A stretch of DNA of 64,000 nt from Actinomycetes bacterium. Its GTDB lineage: Bacteria; Actinomycetota; Acidimicrobiia; Acidimicrobiales; RAAP-2. Shown piece by piece: positions 7,826 to 14,845 of the stretch. Where the stretch lies: the NCBI GenBank assembly GCA_021785695.1, contig JAJYEQ010000005.1, positions 48,432 to 112,431 of the forward strand. The letters run 5' to 3'. Made by a program: the position numbers and the translations under genes. Below the pieces are notes generated by a model that saw only the letters and a program-made list of their open reading frames with translations, was not told the origin of the DNA and searched no databases. Positions within the stretch are counted from its first letter, which is position 1, and each line of letters opens with the position of its first letter.

Positions 7826-8088
7826 GATCGCGCACCGACACCTTCGTCCTGCTCGTGGACCCGATCCAGTGTGACGGCTACGGCCACTGCGCCGAGCTGG
7901 CCCCCGAGCTCGTCCACCTGGACGAGTGGGGCTACCCGATCCTGGCGACGACCCCCACGCCCCTGGCGGCGCGCGCCGTGCGCGAGTCGGCGCGCCTGGC
8001 CGTGCGCGACTGCCCGCGGCGCGCCCTGCGCGTCGAGCGGCACCCCGGGGCCCCGGTCTCGTCGCGGTCCGGCCGCCGAAGCGAGTAG
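7816..8088 (+). CDS. Single-cluster 3Fe-4S ferredoxin
   Basis: A 90-residue electron carrier. The cysteines are spaced as in 3Fe-4S ferredoxins: CDGYGHC (Cys-x5-Cys) near residue 20 and a lone DCPRRAL near residue 65; the fourth ligand position of 4Fe-4S proteins is absent. Such ferredoxins usually serve P450s or flavoprotein reductases, but here the gene overlaps the NuoF-like gene by 10 bases and ends the redox operon, so it most likely carries electrons to the haem membrane protein. ATG 7816 follows GAGGAGG with a short spacer. The P450 at 27.8 kb is an alternative, distant partner. Confidence 0.85.
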   Translation: MAVRSRTDTFVLLVDPIQCDGYGHCAELAPELVHLDEWGYPILATTPTPLAARAVRESARLAVRDCPRRALRVERHPGAPVSSRSGRRSE

Positions 8089-8101
8089 TGTTCTACAGGC
8101 C

Positions 8102-8203
8102 ATGGGATCTCTCATCAAGAAGCGCCGCAAGCGCATGCGCAAGAAGAAGCACAAGAAGATGCTCAAGCGGACGCGCTTCCAGCGCCGCGCGGCGGGCAAG
8201 TAG
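8102..8203 (+). CDS. Small-subunit ribosomal protein bS22 (AURKAIP1/COX24-type)
   Basis: A 33-residue protein of which more than half is Lys/Arg. Its start MGSLIKKRRKRM, the middle KKKHKKMLKRTR and the end QRR are almost the same as the actinobacterial bS22 found in the mycobacterial 30S subunit, where it binds 16S rRNA. Length and sequence agree from end to end. A TAGTGT hexamer lies 10 bp before the ATG, and there is no Shine-Dalgarno, so the mRNA has at most a very short leader. It is convergent with ispE. It is short enough to be missed by automatic gene finders. Confidence 0.9.
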   Translation: MGSLIKKRRKRMRKKKHKKMLKRTRFQRRAAGK

Positions 8204-8210
8204 TCGCGCC

Positions 8211-8948
8211 TCAGCGCGCCGTCGCCGTCGTCACCACCCGCACCGGCCCCGCCGGCCCCGTCAGCACCTCGGGGGACTCGAGGCGCCCCTCCACGTAGAG
8301 CGTCGATCCGGACCCGGCGAGGTGCACCGGGCCGTAGCGGGCGCGCAGCCAGTCCAGCGTCGCCGCCAGGCGCGGCTCGACCCGGCGGGCCGGCTCCTCG
8401 AGGTGATTGCGCCCCCGGGGGCGCCAGCCGGCAGCCACCATCTCGTCGAAGGCCTGGTAGCACGCCGGGGTCGATACCGTGAAGTCCGGCAGCAGCAGCG
8501 TGACCTCCCGCTCGACCCAGGGCAGCGGGGTCAGCTCCTCCCCGATCCCCTGGACCAGAGCCCGGCCGCCCATCTGGCAGAACGGCACGTCGGCCCCGAG
8601 CGCCAGTGCGGTCACCGGGTCCACGCCCCCGGCCCAGCGCAGGATCGCGGCCGCATCGGCGCTGCCGCCCCCCAGCCCTCCGCCGACGGGGATCTGCTTG
8701 TCGACCGTGACGCCCGCGGCGCGAGCGACCAGTGCCAGCGCGCGCCCGACCAGCTCGCCGGGACCCCGCTCCACCGACGCCCCGTAGGGGCCCGTGAAGC
8801 GCACGCCCGTGCCGCCCTCGTCGATCCGCAGCTCGTCGCGCAGGCCCAGGGTCACCATCTCGGCGTGCAGCAGGTGGTAGCCGTCAGCGCGGCGAGCGCG
8901 AACCTCCAGGCTCCAGGTCAGCTTGGCCGGTGCCTCCAGGCTCGTCAC
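8211..8948 (-). CDS. ispE: 4-diphosphocytidyl-2-C-methyl-D-erythritol kinase
   Basis: ATP-dependent kinase of the non-mevalonate isoprenoid pathway, GHMP kinase fold. The 245-residue product has the substrate-side APAKLTWSLEV and GYHLLHAEMV at the start, the GHMP ATP loop PVGGGLGGGSADAAA in the middle, ALGADVPF next and the C-terminal LAGSGSTLYV. At 245 residues it is shorter than the usual 280-310, with the loss in loops after the ATP motif; all motifs are present. Starts at GTG 8948, overlapping the rsmA stop as GTGA. It is the last gene of the minus-strand operon from rsmI, in the same order as in mycobacteria and bacilli. Confidence 0.92.
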   Translation of the reverse strand: MTSLEAPAKLTWSLEVRARRADGYHLLHAEMVTLGLRDELRIDEGGTGVRFTGPYGASVERGPGELVGRALALVARAAGVTVDKQIPVGGGLGGGSADAAAILRWAGGVDPVTALALGADVPFCQMGGRALVQGIGEELTPLPWVEREVTLLLPDFTVSTPACYQAFDEMVAAGWRPRGRNHLEEPARRVEPRLAATLDWLRARYGPVHLAGSGSTLYVEGRLESPEVLTGPAGPVRVVTTATAR

Positions 8949-9760
8949 CGGGCCGACGCTAGCCGGGCGAACTCCTCGAGCCCGAGCTGCTCGGGCCGCG
9001 CCGTGGGGTCGACCCCGGCCCGGTCGAAGACCGCCGGATCCGACCAGTCGGCGAGCGAGCGCCGCAGCATCTTGCGCCGGTGCGCGAAGGCCCGACGCAC
9101 GACGTCGAAGAGGTCCGCCTCGCTGACGCGCGCCGGGTCGATGCGCACCGCCGCCCGGCGCTCCAGGGCCACCAGGACCGACTCGACGCGTGGGCGCGGC
9201 AGGAAGACGGTCGCGGGCACGTGGCCAGCCAGGCGCGCATCGGCGAAGTAGGCCACGCGCAGCGACACGCCCCCGTAGGCCGCATCGCCCGGCACCGCGA
9301 CCCAGCGCTCGCCCACCTCGCGCTGGACCATGACGAAGAGCCGGCGCACCACGGGCTGGGTCTCGAGCAGCCGCAGCACCAGGGGGGTCGCGACGTTGTA
9401 GGGCAGGTTGGCCACGACCACGCACGGGCGCCCCCCGGTGAGCGCGGCGAAGTCCAGCGTGGTGGCGTCCCCCCCGTGGACCGCCACGCCGTGGGGCTCG
9501 ACGACGGCCCGCAGCGGGGTCAGGAGATGGCGATCGACCTCGACGGCCACGACCTGGGCGCCCGTCTCGACCAGCGCGAGCGTCAGCGACCCGAGGCCGG
9601 CACCGATCTCGACCACCAGGTCGCCCCCGCCCACCTGGGCCAGGCGCGCGATGCGGCGCACGGTGTTGGGGTCGACCACGAAGTTCTGGCCCAGGGCGCG
9701 CGACGGGTGCAGGTCGTGGTCGCGCAGCAGGGCGCTCAAGGTGGCGCGGGTGTGGGTCAC
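8945..9760 (-). CDS. rsmA: 16S rRNA (adenine(1518)-N6/adenine(1519)-N6)-dimethyltransferase
   Basis: Dimethylates two adjacent adenines in the 3' hairpin of 16S rRNA during 30S maturation (KsgA). Of 271 residues, the N-terminal SRALGQNFVVD, the SAM motif VVEIGAGLGSLT, AVEVDRHL, GDATTLDF and the catalytic NLPYNVATPL are all present; the C-terminal helical domain ends with LGLEEFARLA. It starts at GTG 9760, 11 bases after the PASTA/RlpA gene, with only a weak AAGG before it, so coupling with the upstream gene is likely. The rsmA-ispE order is conserved across actinobacteria. Confidence 0.95.
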   Translation of the reverse strand: MTHTRATLSALLRDHDLHPSRALGQNFVVDPNTVRRIARLAQVGGGDLVVEIGAGLGSLTLALVETGAQVVAVEVDRHLLTPLRAVVEPHGVAVHGGDATTLDFAALTGGRPCVVVANLPYNVATPLVLRLLETQPVVRRLFVMVQREVGERWVAVPGDAAYGGVSLRVAYFADARLAGHVPATVFLPRPRVESVLVALERRAAVRIDPARVSEADLFDVVRRAFAHRRKMLRRSLADWSDPAVFDRAGVDPTARPEQLGLEEFARLASAR

Positions 9761-9771
9761 GCCTTAGGTCG

Positions 9772-10986
9772 TCACCACGTCACGCGCACCTCGACCACCC
9801 CCCGCCACAGCGGCGCGAGGAGGCTGAACTGCGTCTCGGACAGGTCCACGACGCGTCCGGGCGCGTAGTCCTGGCGGTCGGTGACCAGGCACGAGATGGT
9901 GCGTCCGGTCGCCAGGTCCTCGACGGTGATGCGCGTGCCCCGCGGGAGGTACCAGGTGGCGCACTGACCCGGGTAGTACGAGTACCACGTGGCGATCCCG
10001 ACCCGGAAGTGCGCCGGGGCGACCGTGGTCGTCGCGACGGCCGCGGCGGCCACGCGACGCACACCGCGCACCACCATGACCGTGCCGCGCGCCACCCGCG
10101 CCCCCGGGCGCAGGCTCTGGGCGGCGACCATGTTCCAAGCCCCGCCACCGGCTACCCGCACGCGCAGGCGCAGGCCGGCGCGCGCCGAGGTCGTCTCGGC
10201 CGCGTGGGCGCTCAGGCCAACCAGGTCGGGCACCTGTAACCCGCTGGCGGGACGCGCGGCGGTGGGGGCGCGCGGGACCGTCGGGGCGCGCGGGACCGTC
10301 ACGACGTGAGCGACGGCCAGCACGACCGAGCCGTGCCAGGCGACGCGGGTGCCCGCTGGCGGGACCTGGCCGGTCACTTCGGTCCAGTCCGCGGGGCCGC
10401 GCACGCTGAAGTACAGCCCGGCCCGCGCCATGGCGGCAAAGGCCCGGGACCGGCTCAGGTGCACCACGTGGGGCACGGTGGTCTCGCCCGAGGGCGACGA
10501 GGCCGCCACCCGGGCCACGCCCAGGACGGCCGTCGCGTGCACCGGGAGCGACGCCCCGGGTCGCGGGTGCTGGGCCGTGACCAGGGTCCAGGTGGCCGGG
10601 CCCTTGGTCACGAAGTAGAGGCCCGCCAGGCGCATGGCGGCGAAGACCTCGCTGCGGCTGCGGTAGAGCAGGTCGGGCATAACGGTCGTGCCCGCGGTGC
10701 GGGGCGCCTCGACCGCCGTGTCGACCACGACCGTCGACCCGCGGGGGACCAGGGTGCCGGCGTGGGGCACCTCGCCCACCGCGACGTTCCAGTTAGCCGG
10801 GCCGCTGGTGCGGAAGTACAGGCCGGCCCGGGCCATGGCGGCGTACGTGCTCGGCCGATCGAAGTGCACGACGTCGGGCATGGCCACCGAGACGTGCGAG
10901 GACGACGCCCCCGAGAACTCGGTGGCGCCCAGAAGTGGCCCGAGGCACATGATCGCCCCGACCGCCATTCGCCACGCCAAGCGCAT
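9772..10986 (-). CDS. Secreted four-PASTA protein with C-terminal RlpA-like double-psi beta-barrel, at the rpfB locus
   Basis: A 404-residue exported cell-wall protein. A signal peptide covers residues 1-30 (RLAWRMAVGAIMCLG, cleavage near FSGA). Four PASTA-like repeats follow at about 33-92, 100-160, 168-230 and 250-310; the first three share MPDxxxxxRS-x-AAMxxAGLYF, GPAxW and an xPxAGT turn. A linker with two copies of TVPRAP separates repeats 3 and 4. The C-terminal 75 residues are an RlpA/3D-type barrel (GIATWYSYYPG, LPRGTRITVEDLATGR, DYAPGRVVDLS) with two cysteines. The RlpA histidine in AHxxLPFGT is not conserved (ATWYLPRGT), but the Asp in VVDLS is. It lies between tatD and rsmA, the slot held by rpfB in mycobacteria and yabE in bacilli, so it is probably a peptidoglycan-binding or -cleaving growth/resuscitation factor. 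ATG 10986 follows GAAAGG. Confidence 0.8.
   Translation of the reverse strand: MRLAWRMAVGAIMCLGPLLGATEFSGASSSHVSVAMPDVVHFDRPSTYAAMARAGLYFRTSGPANWNVAVGEVPHAGTLVPRGSTVVVDTAVEAPRTAGTTVMPDLLYRSRSEVFAAMRLAGLYFVTKGPATWTLVTAQHPRPGASLPVHATAVLGVARVAASSPSGETTVPHVVHLSRSRAFAAMARAGLYFSVRGPADWTEVTGQVPPAGTRVAWHGSVVLAVAHVVTVPRAPTVPRAPTAARPASGLQVPDLVGLSAHAAETTSARAGLRLRVRVAGGGAWNMVAAQSLRPGARVARGTVMVVRGVRRVAAAAVATTTVAPAHFRVGIATWYSYYPGQCATWYLPRGTRITVEDLATGRTISCLVTDRQDYAPGRVVDLSETQFSLLAPLWRGVVEVRVTW
10265..10300. repeat. Perfect 18-bp tandem duplication
   Basis: Two identical 18-bp units (10265-10282 and 10283-10300) lie inside the PASTA/RlpA gene and encode the repeated TVPRAP linker on the minus strand. The 18-bp unit keeps frame, so the linker length could vary between strains. 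Confidence 0.85.
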
Positions 10987-11068
10987 TCGCGCCCGGCCTT
11001 TCGATGACGTCAGTAGCCCACCCTCCGATTGGTCAGCGCGTCGCCACGCTCCGGACAACGCTAGGCAC

Positions 11069-11104
11069 GCGGCGCCGCCAGAGCAAGGCGCGCCGCCCTT
11101 TTTT
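11069..11104 (+). terminator. Rho-independent terminator on the plus strand, antisense to the tatD operon
   Basis: GCGGCGC (11069-11075) pairs with GCGCCGC (11090-11096), and after two C's comes a run of six T (11099-11104). It is a textbook intrinsic terminator for plus-strand transcription, yet no plus-strand gene ends here; both neighbours (tatD and the PASTA gene) are on the minus strand. On the minus strand the hairpin has no T-run. The region 10987-11123 otherwise holds no recognisable gene. Confidence 0.6.
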
Positions 11105-11123
11105 CTATCTTACCTGGTGGAAA

Positions 11124-11906
11124 TCACCGTTCAAGCGCGAAGATTCGGCTGGTGTTGGCCGCGCTGGCCCGGCGCAGCTGGTCGACGTCCTCGCCGCGCA
11201 GCTCAGCCACGAACGCGCCGACCAGCGCGACGTTGGCTGGCTCGTTGGGCTGGCCCCGCAGCGGCACCGGGGCCAGGAACGGGCTATCGGTCTCGACGTG
11301 GAGGCGATCGGCGGGTACCAGGCGCACGGCCTCACGCAGGCTCTCGGCATTCTTGAAGGTCACGATGCCGGCCACCGAGATGTCGCAGCCCGCCGCCAGG
11401 TAGCGCTCGGCCTCCTCGGCGGTGCCGGTGAAGCAGTGGATGACCGTGCGCGGCGGCGTCCCCTCGCTGGCCAAGATGTCCACGATGTCGTCGACGGCCT
11501 CGCGCGCGTGGATCACCAGGGCCAGGTCGAACTCGTGGGCCCAGCCCACCTGCTCGGCGAAGGCCCGCCGCTGGGTCGCGCGCGGGGCGTGCTCGTAGTA
11601 GTAGTCCAGGCCGGTCTCGCCCACCCCGACCAGGCCCTTAGGGCCGCTCGCCACCAGGTCGTACAGGGGCCGGCGATCCTGCGCCGAGTCGTGCGGGTGC
11701 AGACCGATGACGGCGTACACCTCGACCGGCTGGGGCCGGGCCGCCAGGTCCAGGGCCTGGCGCGAGGTGTTCAGGTCCGTGCCCACGACCACCACGCGGT
11801 CCACGCCCGCCTGGCGAGCCCGCGCCAGCACCTCGTCGGTGGTCGCATCGTGACGGTCGGCGAAGGCGTCCTGCACGTGGCAGTGGGCGTCGGTCCAGCC
11901 GCTCAC
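11124..11906 (-). CDS. tatD: TatD-family metal-dependent DNase
   Basis: Cytoplasmic TIM-barrel hydrolase of 260 residues, 3'-5' exonuclease / D-aminoacyl-tRNA-deacylase superfamily. The metal ligands are visible: DAHCHVQD near the start, the VGETGLDYYY glutamate, HAREA, HCFTGT and the C-terminal ETDSPFLAP aspartate. It starts at GTG 11906, overlapping the metG stop as GTGA, so the two are translated together. The metG-tatD pairing is conserved in actinobacteria and firmicutes. Downstream, 137 bases separate it from the PASTA/RlpA gene. Confidence 0.94.
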   Translation of the reverse strand: MSGWTDAHCHVQDAFADRHDATTDEVLARARQAGVDRVVVVGTDLNTSRQALDLAARPQPVEVYAVIGLHPHDSAQDRRPLYDLVASGPKGLVGVGETGLDYYYEHAPRATQRRAFAEQVGWAHEFDLALVIHAREAVDDIVDILASEGTPPRTVIHCFTGTAEEAERYLAAGCDISVAGIVTFKNAESLREAVRLVPADRLHVETDSPFLAPVPLRGQPNEPANVALVGAFVAELRGEDVDQLRRASAANTSRIFALER

Positions 11907-13432
11907 GCGGGGCTCACGATCCTGGGGAACAGCGGGGGGCCCGCGTCGAGGCGGATGCCTCCCGGGGTGCCGCCCCACGCCAGCCCGGCCAGCCCCGCGT
12001 CGAGGGGGGACCCCGCCAGACCCAGGCGGCGCCAGATCTCATCGGCCACGGCGGGCATGGCCGGGCTCACCAGGATCGCCACGATGCGCAGCGCCTCGAG
12101 CGCCTCGCCGAGGACCGCCTCGACCGGCGCTCCCGGCGCCATCTTCCAGGGCGCGTGGCGCTCGAGGAACGCGTTGGTCGCCCCGATCAGCGACCAGGTG
12201 GCCTCGAGGGCCGCGTGGGGGGCGAAGCGCTCCCAGGCGTCGCGCGCCCGGGCCACGGCGTCGGCCGCCGGCGCGCGCAGCTCGGCCGGCGCGGGCGGCG
12301 CGGGGGCTAGGCCGGCGCACTTGGTCTCCACGACGCGCACCACGCGGGCCAGCAGGTTGCCCAGGTTGTTGGCCAGATCCACGTTGTAGCGCTGGACGAT
12401 GCCCTCGTAGGAGAACTCGCCGTCGTTGCCGAGCGCCGTCTCGCGCAGCAGGTAGTAGCGCAGGGGGTCGACGCCGAACTCCTCGATCAAGGTCACCGGG
12501 GCGATGTCGGTCAGGCGCACCGTGCCTTCGGCGGCCATGGTCTTGGACAGCTTCTGCCCGCCGACCAGCAGCCAGCCGTGGACCTGGACGTGGTGGGGGG
12601 GCTCGAGACCCGCCGCCAGGCACATGGCGGGCCACCACACGCAGTGGAAGCGGATGATCTCCTTGCCGATCAGGTGGTGGGAGGCGGGCCACCAGGTCGC
12701 CACGGTCGAGTCCTCCCGGCCGTAGCCGATGGCCGTGAGGTAGTTGATGAGCGCGTCGTACCACACGTAGAAGACGTGCGCCGGGTCCCAGGGGACCGGG
12801 ATGCCCCAGTCGATCGAGGTCCGCGTGATGGAGATGTCCTTCAGCCCGCCGGCGATGAACGCGTAGGCCTCGTTGCGCTTGGTCTCGGGCGTCACGAAGC
12901 CGGGGTGCTGGTCGTAGTAGTCGCGCAAGCGCTCCTCGAAGGCCGAGAGGCGGAAGAACCAGTTCTCCTCCTCCATCTCGGTCAGGGGCTGGCCGTGGAT
13001 CGGGCAGCGCCCCTGCGCGCTGGCCTCCAGGGTGTAGTAGTCCTCGCAGCTCACGCAGTAGAGCCCCCGGTAGAGGCCCTTGTAGATGTACCCGTTGTCG
13101 TAGATGGTGCTCAAGAACCGCTGGACCGTCTCGTGGTGGCGCGGCTCGGTCGTGCGGATGAAGTCGTCGTAGTCGATGTGGAGGGCGTCCCACGCTTCGT
13201 GGAAGCGCGCGGCCGTCTGGTCGGTCCAGGCCTGCGGGGTGGTCTCGTGGCGCGCGGCGGCCTCGGCGACCTTCTGGCCGTGCTCGTCGGTGCCCGTCAG
13301 GAACAAGACGTCGTCGCCCGCCAGGCGGTGCCAGCGCGCCAGGGCGTCGGCGACCACCGTGGTGTAGGCGTGGCCCACGTGCGGCGCGTCGTTGACGTAG
13401 TAGATGGGCGTGGTGATGTAGAAGCGCGCCAC
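11903..13432 (-). CDS. metG: Methionyl-tRNA synthetase
   Basis: Class I aminoacyl-tRNA synthetase, 509 residues. The adenylation motifs are YYVNDAPHVGHAYT (HIGH variant HVGH) at the start and GQKLSKTMA (KMSKS variant KLSKT) near residue 300. The zinc-knuckle insert is reduced: CVSCEDYYTL followed by GRCPIHG gives Cys-Cys-Cys-His, so one zinc site is likely. The anticodon-binding helix bundle follows (DLANNLGNLLARV). The C-terminal tRNA-binding (Arc1p/TRBP) extension of E. coli MetG is absent, as usual for this length class. GTG 13432 is chosen because RFYITTPIYY is the conserved family start. Confidence 0.95.
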   Translation of the reverse strand: MARFYITTPIYYVNDAPHVGHAYTTVVADALARWHRLAGDDVLFLTGTDEHGQKVAEAAARHETTPQAWTDQTAARFHEAWDALHIDYDDFIRTTEPRHHETVQRFLSTIYDNGYIYKGLYRGLYCVSCEDYYTLEASAQGRCPIHGQPLTEMEEENWFFRLSAFEERLRDYYDQHPGFVTPETKRNEAYAFIAGGLKDISITRTSIDWGIPVPWDPAHVFYVWYDALINYLTAIGYGREDSTVATWWPASHHLIGKEIIRFHCVWWPAMCLAAGLEPPHHVQVHGWLLVGGQKLSKTMAAEGTVRLTDIAPVTLIEEFGVDPLRYYLLRETALGNDGEFSYEGIVQRYNVDLANNLGNLLARVVRVVETKCAGLAPAPPAPAELRAPAADAVARARDAWERFAPHAALEATWSLIGATNAFLERHAPWKMAPGAPVEAVLGEALEALRIVAILVSPAMPAVADEIWRRLGLAGSPLDAGLAGLAWGGTPGGIRLDAGPPLFPRIVSPA

Positions 13433-13449
13433 CGGACCAGCGTAACGAA

Positions 13450-14340
13450 TCAGGGGGGCGAGCCCGGCCGGAGCGCCAGCGCGGCCGCGTAGGCATCGCG
13501 CCGGCCCACGCCGAGCTCGGCGGCCACGAGCGCCGCCGCGTCGCGGACCGAGTCCCCGGCCGCGAGGCGCGCGGCCAGGGCCGCGCGCACGGCGGCGGCG
13601 TCGGGGGTCGCCCACGCGGCGATGTCCGCGCCCGCCGCGCCGGCCACCACCACCACGACCTCGCCGCGCACCTCGCCGTCGGGCCAGTGCTCCAGGACCT
13701 CGCTGAGACTCCCGCGCACCACCTCCTCGTGGATCTTGGTCAGCTCCCGGGCGATGGCCACGCGCCGGTCACCGATGACCTCGCGCACCTCGCGCAAGGT
13801 CGCGAGGAGGCGCTGGGGGGACTCGTAGAACACGATGGTGCGCGGCTCGCTGCGCCACGCGGCCAGCCGCGCGCGCCGCTCGGGCCCGCGCCGGGGCACG
13901 AAGCCCTCCATGACGAAGCGGTCGGTGTCCAGCCCGCTCACCGACAGCGCGGCCACGACGGCGCTGGGCCCGGGCACCGTGGTCACGCGCAGGCCGGCGT
14001 CGGCCACCGCCCGCACCACCCGCCGTCCCGGGTCCGAGATCGTCGGCGTGCCCGCGTCGGAGACCAGGGCCACCTGGCGCCCCGCGGCCACCTCGTCGAC
14101 CACGGCGGTGGCCAGCGCGGCCTCGTTGTGCTGGTGCAGGCTGCGCAGGCGACCGGCGCCGGCGATGCCGAGAGCCGAGAGCAGGACGCGGGTGCGCCGC
14201 GTGTCCTCGCAGTAGATGACGTCGGCCGCCCCCAGTGTCGTGCGGGCCCGGTCGCTCACGTCGCCCAGGTTGCCCAGGGGCGTCGCCACCAGGGTCAAGG
14301 CTCCCGGCGACAGCGCTTCGTGCGTACGGGGGCCCACCAC
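13450..14340 (-). CDS. rsmI: 16S rRNA (cytidine(1402)-2'-O)-methyltransferase
   Basis: Methylates the ribose of C1402 in the decoding centre. From GTG 14340 the protein has 296 residues, with family motifs LVATPLGNLGD near residue 17, YCEDTRRT, SDAGTPTISDPG, VPGPSAVVAALSVSG and FYESPQRL. The GTG at 14340 is favoured because TACGGT stands 5 bp upstream as a leaderless -10 box; an ATG at 14382 in frame would overlap the divergent bL37 start codon. It heads the minus-strand rsmI-metG-tatD-PASTA-rsmA-ispE series, with 17 bases to metG. Confidence 0.92.
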   Translation of the reverse strand: MVGPRTHEALSPGALTLVATPLGNLGDVSDRARTTLGAADVIYCEDTRRTRVLLSALGIAGAGRLRSLHQHNEAALATAVVDEVAAGRQVALVSDAGTPTISDPGRRVVRAVADAGLRVTTVPGPSAVVAALSVSGLDTDRFVMEGFVPRRGPERRARLAAWRSEPRTIVFYESPQRLLATLREVREVIGDRRVAIARELTKIHEEVVRGSLSEVLEHWPDGEVRGEVVVVVAGAAGADIAAWATPDAAAVRAALAARLAAGDSVRDAAALVAAELGVGRRDAYAAALALRPGSPP

Positions 14341-14345
14341 CGCAG

Positions 14346-14351
14346 ACCGTA
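14346..14351 (-). promoter_or_regulatory. -10 hexamer TACGGT, predicted leaderless promoter of rsmI
   Basis: On the minus strand TACGGT ends 5 bp before GTG 14340 (8 bp before a second GTG at 14337). No Shine-Dalgarno is present. Confidence 0.45.
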
Positions 14352-14366
14352 CCGCGCGCGAGGCAC

Positions 14367-14372
14367 TAGGAT
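14367..14372 (+). promoter_or_regulatory. -10 hexamer TAGGAT, predicted leaderless promoter of the bL37 gene
   Basis: TAGGAT lies 8 bp before the ATG at 14381; no Shine-Dalgarno sequence is found. Confidence 0.45.
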
Positions 14373-14380
14373 GGTCAGCC

Positions 14381-14464
14381 ATGTCGAAGCGGACCGTCAA
14401 GCGGAAGTTGCGCGCCAAGAAGAAGGCCAACCACGGCAAGAAGCCGAACTGCGGCCGCGGCTGA
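14381..14464 (+). CDS. Large-subunit ribosomal protein bL37
   Basis: A 27-residue, strongly basic protein, MSKRTVKRKLRAKK then KANHGKKPNCGRG. The KANHGKxPN end matches bL37, the small actinobacterial 50S protein first seen in mycobacterial ribosome structures. The tail here is three to four residues longer than usual and carries a cysteine. It is divergent from rsmI and convergent with a DUF3817 gene 18 bases away. Too short for most gene callers, but the match is end to end. Confidence 0.8.
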   Translation: MSKRTVKRKLRAKKKANHGKKPNCGRG

Positions 14465-14482
14465 GCTAACGAGCCCCGTGCG

Positions 14483-14845
14483 TCACCGGCCCGGCGTCGT
14501 GTGGGCCACCGCTGCGGGCGCGGCGTCGGCCGCGCGCCGGCTGGCGGTGCGCTGGGCCACCCGGTGCTCCATGTAGAAGGCCAGGCCGGGCACGAAGCCC
14601 GCCAGCAGCATCAGCACCACCAGCCCGAGCCCCAGGCGCGCCTTGAGCGCGAGGTGCACGCACAGCACCATGTAGATCGGGTAGAGCACCACGCCGTGGC
14701 CCACGCCCACGATGGTCACCAGCACGCGCAGGTGCTCCCACAGGGCCAGGTCGGCGCTGTGCAGGATGAGGAACGCCGTCAGCACCAGCAGCGTGGTCCC
14801 GGTCACGAAGGACATCAGCCGGTAGCGCGCGAAGGCCACGCTCAC
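14483..14845 (-). CDS. DUF3817-family integral membrane protein
   Basis: A 120-residue membrane protein with three to four helices. The start ARYRLMSFVTGTTLLVL, the HG..LYP...L middle and the FYMEHRVA end fit the DUF3817 pattern of actinobacterial membrane proteins of unknown function. The last 20 residues are an Ala-rich cytoplasmic tail. It starts at GTG 14845, overlapping the stop of the upstream gene as GTGA, so the two membrane proteins form one unit. They lie next to ctaG, but a role in cytochrome oxidase assembly is only a guess from position. Confidence 0.8.
   Translation of the reverse strand: MSVAFARYRLMSFVTGTTLLVLTAFLILHSADLALWEHLRVLVTIVGVGHGVVLYPIYMVLCVHLALKARLGLGLVVLMLLAGFVPGLAFYMEHRVAQRTASRRAADAAPAAVAHTTPGR

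Noticed and set aside
10987..11068. A possible ydaO-type (c-di-AMP) riboswitch in the leader of the PASTA/RlpA gene, as found before some rpf genes
   Set aside because: The leader is about 130 bases and I cannot find the conserved ydaO core stretches; a covariance-model search would be needed.
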